From: Desulfobacteraceae bacterium UBA2771
Lineage (GTDB): Bacteria > Desulfobacterota > Desulfobacteria > Desulfobacterales > Desulfosarcinaceae
DNA: 61,726 bases
Reading direction: 5' to 3'
Assembly (NCBI GenBank): GCA_002352605.1
Contig: DEIP01000005.1
Location: forward strand, 1-61,726
Part shown: positions 19,970 through 28,706 of the stretch, one piece after another
Numbering within the stretch: position 1 is the first letter of the stretch
Layout of the letters: each line of letters opens with the position of its first letter
Position numbers and translations under genes: made by a program
Notes under the pieces: generated by a model
Told to the model about the DNA's origin: nothing
Databases searched by the model: none
What the model saw: only the letters and a program-made list of their open reading frames with translations

Positions 19970-20539
19970 ATGGTCCGTTCGGATGCCTCCAAAAAAGTCA
20001 GAAGTCGTCGCGGTTGGTGGTTCGGACTGTTCATTGGTGTGGTCTTGACGGTGGTAACGGTGTTGGCCTCGGGTTTCATGATCGAAACCACCAACACGGA
20101 TACCTTCTGTGTCACCTGCCATGCCATGAATCCGTTTCGAAGCGCCTGGCAGCAGGCGGTCCATGGCGGAAATAACCCGCAGGGGTTTGCCGCCCAGTGC
20201 GTGGATTGCCATCTGCCCCACGGGGACTTCATCGAGTATGTCACTGCCAAAGCGATTACCGGAACCAGCGATGTGTTCCAGAACCTGACCATGGATGTTA
20301 ATAAATTCGACTGGATGGCCAATTCGGAAAAGCGGCGGCTGAAGTTTACCTACGATTCTGCTTGCCGCCGTTGCCACCACCAGTTGGATGCGGCGCCGGG
20401 CATGCCCCGCGGCGGTTTTTTGGCTCATCGGGCATACCTGCGCGGCGATACAACAAAGAAATGTGCGGAATGTCACCCCCACGTAGGGCACAGGAATATG
20501 GCCGAGATGGTCCAACGCTATTTCAAGCAAAACACATGA
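19970..20539 (+). CDS. NapC/NirT-family tetrahaem cytochrome c (HaoC/NrfH-like quinol dehydrogenase)
   Basis: 189 residues: a single N-terminal membrane anchor (WWFGLFIGVVLTVVTVLASG) followed by a periplasmic domain with four CXXCH haem sites (CVTCH, CVDCH, CRRCH, CAECH). Proteins of this family take electrons from menaquinol and pass them to a periplasmic partner reductase. The ATG at 19970 has AAGGAG ten bases upstream. The octahaem cytochrome gene begins 63 bases later, so this is its likely membrane partner, as in the HaoCA pair of Epsilonproteobacteria. Confidence 0.92.
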   Translation: MVRSDASKKVRSRRGWWFGLFIGVVLTVVTVLASGFMIETTNTDTFCVTCHAMNPFRSAWQQAVHGGNNPQGFAAQCVDCHLPHGDFIEYVTAKAITGTSDVFQNLTMDVNKFDWMANSEKRRLKFTYDSACRRCHHQLDAAPGMPRGGFLAHRAYLRGDTTKKCAECHPHVGHRNMAEMVQRYFKQNT

Positions 20540-20602
20540 TTTTATAATAAAACGTTTCAGGCAAAATGAAATTCAATGCGTAACCGGTCAAAGGAGGAGG
20601 GT

Positions 20603-21985
20603 ATGAAACTGTCGGCAGGTAAAATCGGGATGTTGGTCATGGCCATGCTGCTGGTCTCAGCGGTTGCAACGGTCAGCGCTGAGGAATATCCCAATATTCC
20701 CAAAGAATTGGTGATCAAACGCGGGTTTACCAAGGAGGCGCTCAGTTGCATTAACTGCCATGCCACCAAGGTTCCCGGACACGTGGAAAGCTGGAAGGCC
20801 GGTCGTATGGCCCATGCGGGCGTCTCCTGCTACGATTGCCATGTGGTTGAAAAGTCATCGCCCATGGCCAGCCAGTGCGAGGGCACCAAGGGGACAAGCA
20901 CATTCATTTCTCCTATGGTGTCATCCAAAACCTGTTCGCGCTGCCATCCCCAGGAAGTAGAGCAGTTTTTGAAAAGCGGCCATGCCGAATTGGCCAGTGG
21001 GGCGGTGATGAGCCCCGAACGGGCCGGGCTCATCAAGCTGCAGTTCCACTATGAAGGCGCCGGATTCATGGACAACAAGCAGTACACCTGGAATGAGGGC
21101 ACCCCGGAAGGCGCCACCGGCATCGATCGCGCCGCCCGTTCCTCGGGATGCCAGATGTGTCACGGCACCACCGTCGAACTGGGACCGGATAACAAGCCCA
21201 TCAATGAAACCTGGCCGGGTGGGGTGGGTACCCGCTATCCGGACGGCAGCGTCGGCACCTGTACGGTGTGCCATGAGCGTCACACTTTTGCCAAGGCGGA
21301 TGCACGTAAGCCCGAGGCCTGCGGTGCCTGCCATTTGGGCCCCGACCATCCCAACATTGAAATCTATGATGAAAGCAAACACGGGCAGTTGTATCACACC
21401 CAGGGAGAGCACTGGAAATGGGATAGTCCGCCAGATGCCTGGGAGCCCGGGGACTACCAGGGACCCACCTGTGCTACCTGTCACATGAGCGGCATCGGTG
21501 ACCTGTCCACCACCCACAATGTTCAGGAACGGCTCAAGTGGGACCTGATGCACAAGAAATCGGTGGTGCGCTCCGGCAACCGCGGCGACGGGGTGACCGG
21601 CGAGCAGAAAATGAAAAAAGTGTGCGCCAACTGCCATGGCTCAACCCATATCAAATCCCAACGCGACACCCTGGACAACGCGGTGGGCCTGTACAACAAA
21701 TACTGGGCCGGTGCCGTGAAGATGAAGGCCGAGCTCAAAGAGAAGGGCCTTTTGGGTCCGGATCCGTGGAAGGACGGATTCCAGGAGTTGATGTACTACC
21801 TGTGGCATCACACCGGACGCCGGGCCCGCCAGGGAGCTGCCATGAATGCGCCGGATTACGCCCACTGGCATGGCTTCTTCCAGGTGTTCCAGGTTTATCA
21901 GGATATGGAGAACATCTACAACGCACGGCTCAAGAGCGGCAAGGTTGAAGAAGTCAGCACCGTGGTGAGTACAGGGCCCTTATAA
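20603..21985 (+). CDS. Octahaem hydroxylamine oxidoreductase-like cytochrome c
   Basis: 460 residues with a signal peptide (about 1-26, ending AVATVSA). Eight CXXCH sites are visible: CINCH, CYDCH, CSRCH, CQMCH, CTVCH, CGACH, CATCH and CANCH. The C-terminal helical region (YYLWHHTGRRARQG, PDYAHWHGFF) matches the HAO-like family. With a quinol-dehydrogenase partner it would more likely reduce nitrite or hydroxylamine to ammonium than oxidise hydroxylamine. Whether the catalytic cross-linking Tyr of true HAO is present needs an alignment. Start supported by AAGGAGGAGG. A terminator follows. Confidence 0.9.
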   Translation: MKLSAGKIGMLVMAMLLVSAVATVSAEEYPNIPKELVIKRGFTKEALSCINCHATKVPGHVESWKAGRMAHAGVSCYDCHVVEKSSPMASQCEGTKGTSTFISPMVSSKTCSRCHPQEVEQFLKSGHAELASGAVMSPERAGLIKLQFHYEGAGFMDNKQYTWNEGTPEGATGIDRAARSSGCQMCHGTTVELGPDNKPINETWPGGVGTRYPDGSVGTCTVCHERHTFAKADARKPEACGACHLGPDHPNIEIYDESKHGQLYHTQGEHWKWDSPPDAWEPGDYQGPTCATCHMSGIGDLSTTHNVQERLKWDLMHKKSVVRSGNRGDGVTGEQKMKKVCANCHGSTHIKSQRDTLDNAVGLYNKYWAGAVKMKAELKEKGLLGPDPWKDGFQELMYYLWHHTGRRARQGAAMNAPDYAHWHGFFQVFQVYQDMENIYNARLKSGKVEEVSTVVSTGPL

Positions 21986-22048
21986 CCAACGCAGCAAGAT
22001 GTCCTCGGTCAGTGTTGCACGAGGACCGACGCACCACCCTCCATCCTC

Positions 22049-22076
22049 AAAAATCCCCGCTTCGGCGGGGATTTTT
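22049..22076 (+). terminator. Intrinsic terminator after octahaem cytochrome gene
   Basis: Twelve-base stem AAAAATCCCCGC (22049-22060), TTCG tetraloop, and GCGGGGATTTTT (22065-22076). Almost perfect and works in both directions. Confidence 0.9.
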
Positions 22077-22132
22077 GATTTAGGTCAACGTGTTTGCCTA
22101 AAAAAGGCGCTACTTTTTTCCGGGCAATTATA

Positions 22133-22159
22133 ACCGGTCTCGAGGCCGGTCCCTTTTTT
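22133..22159 (+). terminator. Second hairpin with T run upstream of resB
   Basis: Stem ACCGGTC (22133-22139), loop TCGA, stem GGCCGGT (22144-22150), then CCC and six T. It may be a backup terminator or a leader attenuator for the resB operon. Confidence 0.5.
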
Positions 22160-22254
22160 CCTGATGGTTGAAAAGATTATCCCGATCCTGAAATAGCGCT
22201 TTTTTAAGGACCTGGTTTCTGTTGTAATAACATTCTAATGGGATCTGTCGTCTT

Positions 22255-22277
22255 GTAACAGCGCCATATGTTGTTAC
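22255..22277. promoter_or_regulatory. TGTTAC inverted pair upstream of resB
   Basis: GTAACA at 22255-22260 and TGTTAC at 22272-22277 form an inverted pair with 11 bases between. The same TGTTAC hexamer occurs three times before the octahaem cytochrome operon, suggesting a shared regulator. Inferred from sequence only. Confidence 0.35.
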
Positions 22278-22407
22278 TATATGAGATCTGTCCGGCAGAC
22301 AGCGACGGTTGAACTGTCGTTCATGTGGATTCAGCAAGCGGCGCGGACCCGTTCGAATACGGACCCAGCAAGACCGCTGCCATATAGCCTATCAAAAGGA
22401 GTTGTTT

Positions 22408-23829
22408 TTGAAGAACGCGAACCCCCTGTGGAAATTCTTCTGTTCCGTGAAGCTGACCATCGTGCTGCTGCTTTCGCTGGCGCTCACATCCATCATCGGT
22501 ACCGTGATTCCCCAAAACCAAAGCCCGGATTCCTACCTGCATGCTTTCGGCGCTTTTCGATACCAGTTTCTCAGCGTTCTCGGTATTATGGACATGTATC
22601 ATTCCTGGTGGTTTCAGGGCCTGTTGTTGCTCTTGACCCTCAATATCGTGGTCTGTTCCATAGATCGTCTCAGCAGCAGTTGGAAACTGATTTTCACCCG
22701 GAACCCGAAGGTTCGCCCCGAACGGTACAGCAAGCGGTCCGATGCCCGCACGTTTACCGATAAACGAAGGGTTGAGGAACTGGTCTCGGCCTATGAACCG
22801 CTGCTTGCCCGCCGATACGGGTATTGTAAGGTCACCCGGTCGGATGATGTGTCGGTAATTTATGGAGAAAAGGGCCGATTGTCCCGCCTGGGTGTTTATA
22901 TTGTTCACCTGAGCGTGGTATTATTGCTTATCGGCGGATTGGCGGGTTCATTTTTCGGTTTCGAAGGATTCGTCAATATCGCCGAAGGGGAAGCCGTGGA
23001 TACCATCCGTATCCGTAATACCGGTCAGATCCATCGCTTGGATTTTCAGATCCGGTGCGACGACTTCAACTTGTCATTTTATGATACCGGGGCACCCAAG
23101 GAATACCGCTCCGCCCTGTCAATAATTGATGGGGGAAAAACGGTGAAACAGAAAGACATCATTGTTAATGATCCCCTGCGCTACCGGGGAATCAATATAT
23201 TTCAGTCCAGTTACGGCAAACTTCCACCCGAAAAAATGTCCCGGCAGGATATGCCGATGATTGGGCCGGCGGAGGAATATACCCTCAAATTTACCAGCAC
23301 CTCCTCGGGTATGGGTTACACCATAACCGCCAAGGTGGGTGTCCCTGTGGATATCCCCGAGGGTCTGGGCACATTTGCCGTTATGGCTCACGAGGCTGAT
23401 GCCAAGTTTCGCGGGATGGATGTCGGGGCTGCTTTAAAGGGAATTCTTACCCCGGTTGAAGGTGAACCTGTGGAAATACTGCTCCCTTTGAAGTTTGCCA
23501 ACTTCGACAAAATGCGCGGCGGCAATGTGATGATCGCTGTGGCCGATCAGCCGCGGGAGGGATTTTCGTTCCGGCAGACCGCCGAGGAGCGCTACTACAC
23601 CGGCCTCCAGGTGACCAATGATCCTGGGGTATGGCTGGTCTATACCGGGTTTGTCCTGATGATCACCGGTTGCTTCGTGACCTTTTACCTGTCCCACCGG
23701 CAGGTGTGTATCGTCATCGAACAGCTTCGCAAAAACAGCCGGGTGACGGTTGCCGGTATTGCCGATCGAAACAAATTGGCCATGAAGAATATCACCGAGA
23801 AGCTTTTTACGGTCATGACCGACAGTTAA
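22408..23829 (+). CDS. resB: ResB/Ccs1-type cytochrome c biogenesis protein
   Basis: Part of the system II machinery that carries haem across the membrane and attaches it to apocytochromes. 473 residues: membrane segments near residues 12-33 and 60-85, one near 165, a large periplasmic domain with DPLRYRGINIFQSSYG, and a last helix near 410. A TTG start at 22408 is preferred because AAAAGGAG ends six bases upstream; an in-frame ATG at 22309 lacks this. CcsA follows after 36 bases. It serves the multihaem cytochromes just upstream. Confidence 0.92.
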   Translation: MKNANPLWKFFCSVKLTIVLLLSLALTSIIGTVIPQNQSPDSYLHAFGAFRYQFLSVLGIMDMYHSWWFQGLLLLLTLNIVVCSIDRLSSSWKLIFTRNPKVRPERYSKRSDARTFTDKRRVEELVSAYEPLLARRYGYCKVTRSDDVSVIYGEKGRLSRLGVYIVHLSVVLLLIGGLAGSFFGFEGFVNIAEGEAVDTIRIRNTGQIHRLDFQIRCDDFNLSFYDTGAPKEYRSALSIIDGGKTVKQKDIIVNDPLRYRGINIFQSSYGKLPPEKMSRQDMPMIGPAEEYTLKFTSTSSGMGYTITAKVGVPVDIPEGLGTFAVMAHEADAKFRGMDVGAALKGILTPVEGEPVEILLPLKFANFDKMRGGNVMIAVADQPREGFSFRQTAEERYYTGLQVTNDPGVWLVYTGFVLMITGCFVTFYLSHRQVCIVIEQLRKNSRVTVAGIADRNKLAMKNITEKLFTVMTDS

Positions 23830-23865
23830 CCCCAATGGCCCCTTGACTGAAAAAGGAGTTTAACA

Positions 23866-24711
23866 TTGCCCATGAGCAGTTCACAACTACTCTCCATATC
23901 AACTTTTGTTTTTGCACTGGCCGCGTTTTTTTATATGGCCGCGCTGATTTTTAAAAAGCCTCAATTGACGCTGCCGGCGCGCTGGATTGTGGCGGCGGCG
24001 GTGGTGGTCACCACGGCGGGTCTCCTGCTGCGCTGGGTGGAGTCCTACCAGATGGGAATCGGGCATGCCCCGTTGTCCAACCTTTACGAATCCCTGGTTT
24101 TCTTTGCCTGGACCGCAGGGGTGCTTTATCTCTTCGTGGAGTTTAAATACAAGAAGCCCCTGATTGGCGCCTTTGTCACGCCCATCGCCTTTCTGGCCAT
24201 GGCCTACGCTTCCCTGTCTCCCAATATCAGTGACCGCATCCAGCCCCTGGTGCCGGCGCTGAAAAGCAACTGGCTCATTGCTCATGTGGCTACCTGCTTT
24301 TTCGGCTATGCCGCATTTGCCATCGCCTTCGGGATGAGTAGCATGTACCTGATCAAGGCCCGAAACCCGGAAAAAAGCGATGGAATCATGGGACATATAC
24401 CCAAACTGGATGTCCTGGATGAACTCACCCACCAGATGGTGCTGTTTGGCTTCCTCTTTCTCACCGCCGGGATTATCACCGGTGCGGTGTGGGCCAACTC
24501 GGCCTGGGGCAGCTATTGGTCCTGGGACCCCAAGGAGACCTGGTCCCTGATTACCTGGTTTGTCTATGCCGCCATGCTGCACGCCCGCCTCATGCGAGGC
24601 TGGCAGGGGAAGCAGGTCGCTTACCTGTCCGTCCTCGGTTTTGCGGCAGTGATCTTTACCTATTTCGGCGTCAACCTGCTGCCGGGGTTGCACAGTTATG
24701 GAAAAGTATAG
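23866..24711 (+). CDS. ccsA: CcsA/CcsB-type cytochrome c biogenesis protein (haem handling)
   Basis: 281 residues, about eight membrane helices, with the tryptophan-rich haem motif WGSYWSWDPKETW and conserved His residues (HAPLSNLYES, HVATCFFGY, LHARLMRGW). It is the partner of ResB in system II cytochrome c synthesis. AAAAAGGAG is seven bases before a TTG at 23866; an ATG at 23872 is the alternative start, six bases later. Same operon as resB. Confidence 0.94.
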   Translation: MPMSSSQLLSISTFVFALAAFFYMAALIFKKPQLTLPARWIVAAAVVVTTAGLLLRWVESYQMGIGHAPLSNLYESLVFFAWTAGVLYLFVEFKYKKPLIGAFVTPIAFLAMAYASLSPNISDRIQPLVPALKSNWLIAHVATCFFGYAAFAIAFGMSSMYLIKARNPEKSDGIMGHIPKLDVLDELTHQMVLFGFLFLTAGIITGAVWANSAWGSYWSWDPKETWSLITWFVYAAMLHARLMRGWQGKQVAYLSVLGFAAVIFTYFGVNLLPGLHSYGKV

Positions 24712-24740
24712 TGAGCACCAATCTGGAAATGGCATTTTTC

Positions 24741-24826
24741 GGCCCAGGCCGGTGATCTCACGTTTTTGTAATCCTCGACGTAGCGCCGCTACGCCTGCGG
24801 TTTCAAAAAACGCGGCGGCCTTGGCC
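24741..24826. repeat. 86-base imperfect palindromic element between ccsA and ahb gene
   Basis: Nested inverted segments: GGCCCAGGCCG (24741-24751) with CGGCCTTGGCC (24816-24826, one mismatch); CGTTTTTG (24761) with CAAAAAACG (24804); CGTAGCG with CGCTACG around 24786. The whole unit can fold into one long hairpin. It looks like a dispersed REP/MITE-type element; only one copy is in the window. Confidence 0.6.
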
Positions 24827-24882
24827 TGAGCTACAATCTACCCATTCAGGATGGACACGACTGAGAAGGGGACGGCATCGAT

Positions 24883-25341
24883 ATGGCTATAGAGATGGAC
24901 GACTTGGATAAAGCGATTCTCAATCGTATTCAGACACGATTTCCATTGACCCCCAAGCCCTTCGGATTCATTGCCCGGGCGTTGGGTACAACCGAGGCTG
25001 AGGTGTTGCTGCGGGTGTCCCGGCTTAAAGAAGACGGCATTATCCGGCGGATCGGCGGAAATTTTGTTCCGAGCAAGGTGGGATTTGTGAGCACCCTGTG
25101 CACGGCCCAGGTGCCCGAGGAGAAGGTGGATCTGTTTGCCCGGACGGTGAACGCCTTTCCCGGTGTGACCCACAATTACCTGCGGGAAAATTCATTCAAC
25201 GTATGGTTTACTTTTATCGCGCCTTCCATGGCGCAGATCGGGGACCATCTGACCCGGATCTCTGAAAAAACAGGCGTCAAGCGGATCCTTAACTTGCCCG
25301 CCACCCATCTCTTTAAGATCAGGGCGAAGTTTGATCTGTAG
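24883..25341 (+). CDS. ahbB: Siroheme decarboxylase subunit, AhbA/AhbB type (Lrp-like fold)
   Basis: 152 residues: an AsnC/Lrp-like winged helix (DDLDKAILNRIQTRFPL, EAEVLLRVSRLKEDGIIRRIGG) followed by the RAM-like domain with GVTHNYLRENSFNVWFTFIA, which is the signature of AhbA/AhbB and NirDLGH siroheme decarboxylases rather than of DNA-binding Lrp. The enzyme converts siroheme to didecarboxysiroheme in the alternative haem pathway of sulfate reducers. Placed next to cytochrome c maturation genes, it fits haem supply. AhbB rather than AhbA is my best guess. Confidence 0.8.
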   Translation: MAIEMDDLDKAILNRIQTRFPLTPKPFGFIARALGTTEAEVLLRVSRLKEDGIIRRIGGNFVPSKVGFVSTLCTAQVPEEKVDLFARTVNAFPGVTHNYLRENSFNVWFTFIAPSMAQIGDHLTRISEKTGVKRILNLPATHLFKIRAKFDL

Positions 25342-25393
25342 CCATGTCCATCATGCTGCGATGGTGAGAATATCGAGATTATTTCCAGGGCCC

Positions 25394-25807
25394 TTATGCC
25401 GAGGGGGAATTGACATTGATAATCCCCTCTATTGTGGTGGAAAGATCGGCAATCTGGTAGGGCTTCTGGATGACGGAAGTGGGCGGCATGTCGCCGAATT
25501 GATCGAGCACCTGGTCGATGGAAAGGCCACTGGCAATGATGATCGGCAGTTCGGAACTCAGTGCGCGGAACTGTCTGAAGGCCGCTTTGCCGTCCATGCC
25601 GGGCATGGACAGGTCCAGCACGACACAGCCGATGGAATCCCGATGCTGACCGAATTGACTTAGTGCATCCTCACCGCTTTCGGCGATGATGACGTCATGT
25701 CCCAGTCGCTGAAGGATTGCTTTTCCCACCTCCAGCACCATTTTTTCATCGTCTACCAGGAGCACCGTACGGCCTTGCATCGAATCGCCATGGGTATCGT
25801 TATTCAT
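25394..25807 (-). CDS. Single-domain response regulator (receiver only)
   Basis: 137 residues from ATG 25807 (GAGG eight bases upstream); an in-frame GTG at 25837 would add ten residues. Only a receiver domain is present: acidic DDE near residue 19, phospho-acceptor Asp65 in CVVLDLSMPGMDG, conserved Ser/Lys region ASGLSID and QKPYQ. There is no output domain, as in CheY-like or phosphorelay shuttle proteins. No sensor kinase is adjacent on its strand. Confidence 0.9.
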   Translation of the reverse strand: MNNDTHGDSMQGRTVLLVDDEKMVLEVGKAILQRLGHDVIIAESGEDALSQFGQHRDSIGCVVLDLSMPGMDGKAAFRQFRALSSELPIIIASGLSIDQVLDQFGDMPPTSVIQKPYQIADLSTTIEGIINVNSPSA

Positions 25808-26115
25808 TGCGGCATCCTCATTTTGGTTTTTCAACACCCTGAAAGGGTTGGTTGATGGTAAGCTATCGACGAGTCAGGCTTCATTGGTTCCTTTCTGAAA
25901 ACCATTATCGACTTAATAGTTTAAAAATCAAAGGATTTCAAACCAAAATTTTTCTATGCGGCTACCGGGGAGAAGGGGGCCCCTCTCTTATCGCTTGATT
26001 TATCAGGAATCAGGAAGAGCAGGATTCTATCGATACGAACGGTGGTGGCAAGATCATCACGTGCACCGGGTCGATGACTCCCGGCGCACGGTTTGTACAA
26101 TGAGGGTCGATATTT
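25808..26115. other. Intergenic region, no gene seen
   Basis: AT-rich spacer between the receiver gene and zraP, both on the minus strand. No convincing reading frame, RNA or terminator found. Confidence 0.5.
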
Positions 26116-26601
26116 TTATTCGTTGCGGCAGTTGCCCATACCGTGGCCCATGCCCCGGCCTTTCATCATAAACCCTCTGCCGACATCGGGATGGATCTTT
26201 CGCATGGCCATGATGTGGCTCAGGCGTTTCTGGTCCAGACGCCCCTGCAGTTCAGTGACCGCCGTCTGCAAGGTTGAGGCTTTTTTCAGATCCGGCTCGT
26301 TTTTGGCCATTTCGGCTCTCATTTCCAATTGTTTGGCATAAAGATCCTGCCGCTCCCTTTTGGTAGCGTCAAAAAAAGCCTGGCGTTCGGATTCCATCTG
26401 CTCGCGCTGCTCCGGTGTGAGGTCCGCCATCATTTGGCCATAGCCGCAGCCTCCCCGGCGGTGATGGTTGCCGTGGCCCCCATATCCCCGATCATCGTCC
26501 TGGTTTCCCATCCCTTTGCCCGCAAAGGCGACGGCCCCCACGGCGATGACGGCGACGGCGACCAGACCGACAATCACGGTTTTCATGGTGTTGCTTTTCA
26601 T
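26116..26601 (-). CDS. zraP: ZraP-like periplasmic zinc/envelope-stress protein
   Basis: 161 residues with a signal peptide (cleavage after GAVAFA), a Gly/His-rich metal-binding stretch (GYGGHGNHHRRGGCGYG), a long helical LTXXQ/CpxP-like region (LTPEQREQMESERQAFF, TAVTELQGRLDQK) and a Met/Gly/His C-terminal tail. ZraP is a zinc-binding chaperone that restrains ZraS signalling. AAAGGA precedes the ATG by eight bases. A sigma-54 promoter lies 80 bases upstream and the sensor-regulator pair is divergent. Confidence 0.88.
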   Translation of the reverse strand: MKSNTMKTVIVGLVAVAVIAVGAVAFAGKGMGNQDDDRGYGGHGNHHRRGGCGYGQMMADLTPEQREQMESERQAFFDATKRERQDLYAKQLEMRAEMAKNEPDLKKASTLQTAVTELQGRLDQKRLSHIMAMRKIHPDVGRGFMMKGRGMGHGMGNCRNE

Positions 26602-26679
26602 GATGAATTCCTTTCTCGTTTAAGATAATGTTGGGTTTGCCCGAGAGACACCTGTTTTTCGTTTTCGACAAACCACATG

Positions 26680-26696
26680 AGCAAGGCGGATGCCAA
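26680..26696 (-). promoter_or_regulatory. Sigma-54 (-24/-12) promoter of zraP
   Basis: On the minus strand the site reads TTGGCA, six bases, TTGCT: GG and GC are exactly ten bases apart, as required for sigma-54. Transcription would start near 26669, about 68 bases before the zraP start. Confidence 0.8.
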
Positions 26697-26714
26697 ATCA
26701 ATTTGATTTTTGGC

Positions 26715-26736
26715 TTGAAAAGTCCTAACTTTCCAA
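26715..26736. promoter_or_regulatory. Inverted repeat, candidate ZraR-type activator site
   Basis: TTGAAAAGT and ACTTTCCAA are inverted halves (one mismatch) around a 4-base centre, about 20 bases upstream of the -24 element of zraP and in the zraP/zraS divergent region. Position suits an enhancer-binding protein; identity is inferred. Confidence 0.45.
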
Positions 26737-26885
26737 ATCTAATAATTAAAATTATATTTTCAATGTTTTAACGTGTCGCTGACCGGGATCGATCCTCGGA
26801 TAGGGCGGGTAGAAAATAACCAACCCGGATTGCCGATCCGGGTAAAAAGGTTCCGGTTCTCTTTGACGGATTCCGAATCCATGGG

Positions 26886-28706
26886 ATGAGAAAACATTTG
26901 CACGGAACGGCATCCAAATTTCAATTCAAGATTAAGATGCTATTCGGCAGTCTCGTTGTGCCGATGATCGGGATGATGATGGACAAACAGAAATATCGCC
27001 TATTGCTTTCGGGGTTTTCGCCATGGATCATCCTCGGTGCCGTTGCGGTCATGCTACCGATGGTGGCCTTGATGACCATGGAGAACATCAACCGCCAGAA
27101 GCAGCAGAGCATTCGCCTGATGATGGAAAAGGGTGCCGCCCTGATTCGATCTTTTGAAGCCGGAACGCGAATGGGCATGCGCGGGGGGCATGGCAGCGGA
27201 TTCAAACTGCAGCGATTGTTGTTCGAAACCGCCGCCCAGCCGGACATTGCCCACCTGCTGGTGGTGCGCACCGACGGCACGGTGATTGCTCACAGCCAGA
27301 TGGACCAAGTGGGTTCCGATTATGGCAAGGAGCTGGATCTTGAAACCGTTTATCTGTCCGGCAACTTGGCATGGCGTCGGATGACGTCTTTAACCGGTGA
27401 GGCAATTTTCGAGATCTTCGGTAAATTCGCCCCATTGGCCAAAGGACCGAATCGCACCATGCACGGCCACATGATGCGCTTGCCGCTTCCGGAACACGCG
27501 CCCCCGCCCATGGTGATTTTTGTGGGATTTCGAACCGATACTGTTGATGCGGCCCATCGTGCCGATGTGCGGCATACCGTGGTAATGGCCGTGGTCCTGC
27601 TTCTGGTGGGGTGCGCCGGTGTACTGCTGCTTTTCCTGGCCCAGAACTACCGGGCCACCCGCACCTCCCTGGTGCGGGAAAAGGCCTTTTCCGACAACCT
27701 GGTGTCACGTATTCCTATCGGTTTGGTGGCCTTGGACCGCGCCGGTCGCGTGACCGCCCTGAATTCCGTTGCCGAAAACACTCTGGCGATCAGGGCCGCC
27801 GGTGCGATCGGCCGGCAAGCCAAAGACGTGATTCCGGCTATATTGGTGGACACGTTGGCTGATGCCAACCCTCTAGTGGAAAAGGAAGTGCTTTGTCCGG
27901 TCGACACGGACCGCCCCACTCCCATGGACGTGAGTGCCGCCACCCTGACAGACGAAAACGGTGAAGGTTTCGGTCAGGTGATCCTGTTCAAGGATCTCAC
28001 CGAAATTCGTACTCTTCGCCAGGAGCTGGAAAAGAACCGGCGCCTGGCGTCGGTGGGGCGCCTGGCCGCCGGTCTGGCCCACGAGATCCGCAATCCCTTG
28101 AGTTCGATCAAGGGCTTTGCCACCTATTTCAAGGAAAAATACCGCGAGATCGACAAGGATCAGGAGATCGCCACCATCATGATCCAGGAAGTGGACCGGC
28201 TCGACCGCGTGGTCGGTCAGCTGCTGGAATTTTCGCGTCCCATCCGGCTCCATTTTCAACTGGTGGCCTTGAAGCCGTTTTTCCAGGACGCCTTCCGGCT
28301 GGTGAACCGCCAGAGCAATGAATCCGGTGTCAGGATGGCACTGGATCTACCGGATGAAAACCTCGCCGTGCTGATGGACGCCGACAAGATGCGCCAGGTG
28401 GTGCTCAACCTTTTGCTCAACGCCCTGGATGCCATGAAGGCCGGGGGGCGACTGGTGGTCCGGGTGTCCAGAGACGGGAACGGCAGCATTCTTATCCAGA
28501 TGATCGACAGTGGTGCGGGTATCGATCCCAAGGATCAGCCCCACATTTTCGAGCCCTATTTTTCCATAAAACCGACCGGTACCGGACTAGGGCTTGCCAT
28601 CGTTCACAACATCATCAAAGCCCACCGGGGCAATATTCTGGTGAACAGTCGGCCCGGTCGGGGCACCACGGTTCAGATCACTCTACCGGCGGGAAAGGAG
28701 ACCTGA
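26886..28706 (+). CDS. zraS: ZraS-like membrane sensor histidine kinase
   Basis: Up to 606 residues; the exact start is uncertain, with clustered Met codons at 26964-26979 also possible. Two membrane helices (near 45-65 and 228-250) enclose a periplasmic sensor domain, followed by a PAS domain (VSRIPIGLVALDRAGRV), the phospho-acceptor His399 in GLAHEIRNPLSS, and an ATPase domain (LLLNALDAM, DSGAGID, GTGLGLAIV). It should phosphorylate the regulator encoded immediately downstream in response to zinc or envelope stress, given the adjacent zraP. Confidence 0.9.
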   Translation: MRKHLHGTASKFQFKIKMLFGSLVVPMIGMMMDKQKYRLLLSGFSPWIILGAVAVMLPMVALMTMENINRQKQQSIRLMMEKGAALIRSFEAGTRMGMRGGHGSGFKLQRLLFETAAQPDIAHLLVVRTDGTVIAHSQMDQVGSDYGKELDLETVYLSGNLAWRRMTSLTGEAIFEIFGKFAPLAKGPNRTMHGHMMRLPLPEHAPPPMVIFVGFRTDTVDAAHRADVRHTVVMAVVLLLVGCAGVLLLFLAQNYRATRTSLVREKAFSDNLVSRIPIGLVALDRAGRVTALNSVAENTLAIRAAGAIGRQAKDVIPAILVDTLADANPLVEKEVLCPVDTDRPTPMDVSAATLTDENGEGFGQVILFKDLTEIRTLRQELEKNRRLASVGRLAAGLAHEIRNPLSSIKGFATYFKEKYREIDKDQEIATIMIQEVDRLDRVVGQLLEFSRPIRLHFQLVALKPFFQDAFRLVNRQSNESGVRMALDLPDENLAVLMDADKMRQVVLNLLLNALDAMKAGGRLVVRVSRDGNGSILIQMIDSGAGIDPKDQPHIFEPYFSIKPTGTGLGLAIVHNIIKAHRGNILVNSRPGRGTTVQITLPAGKET

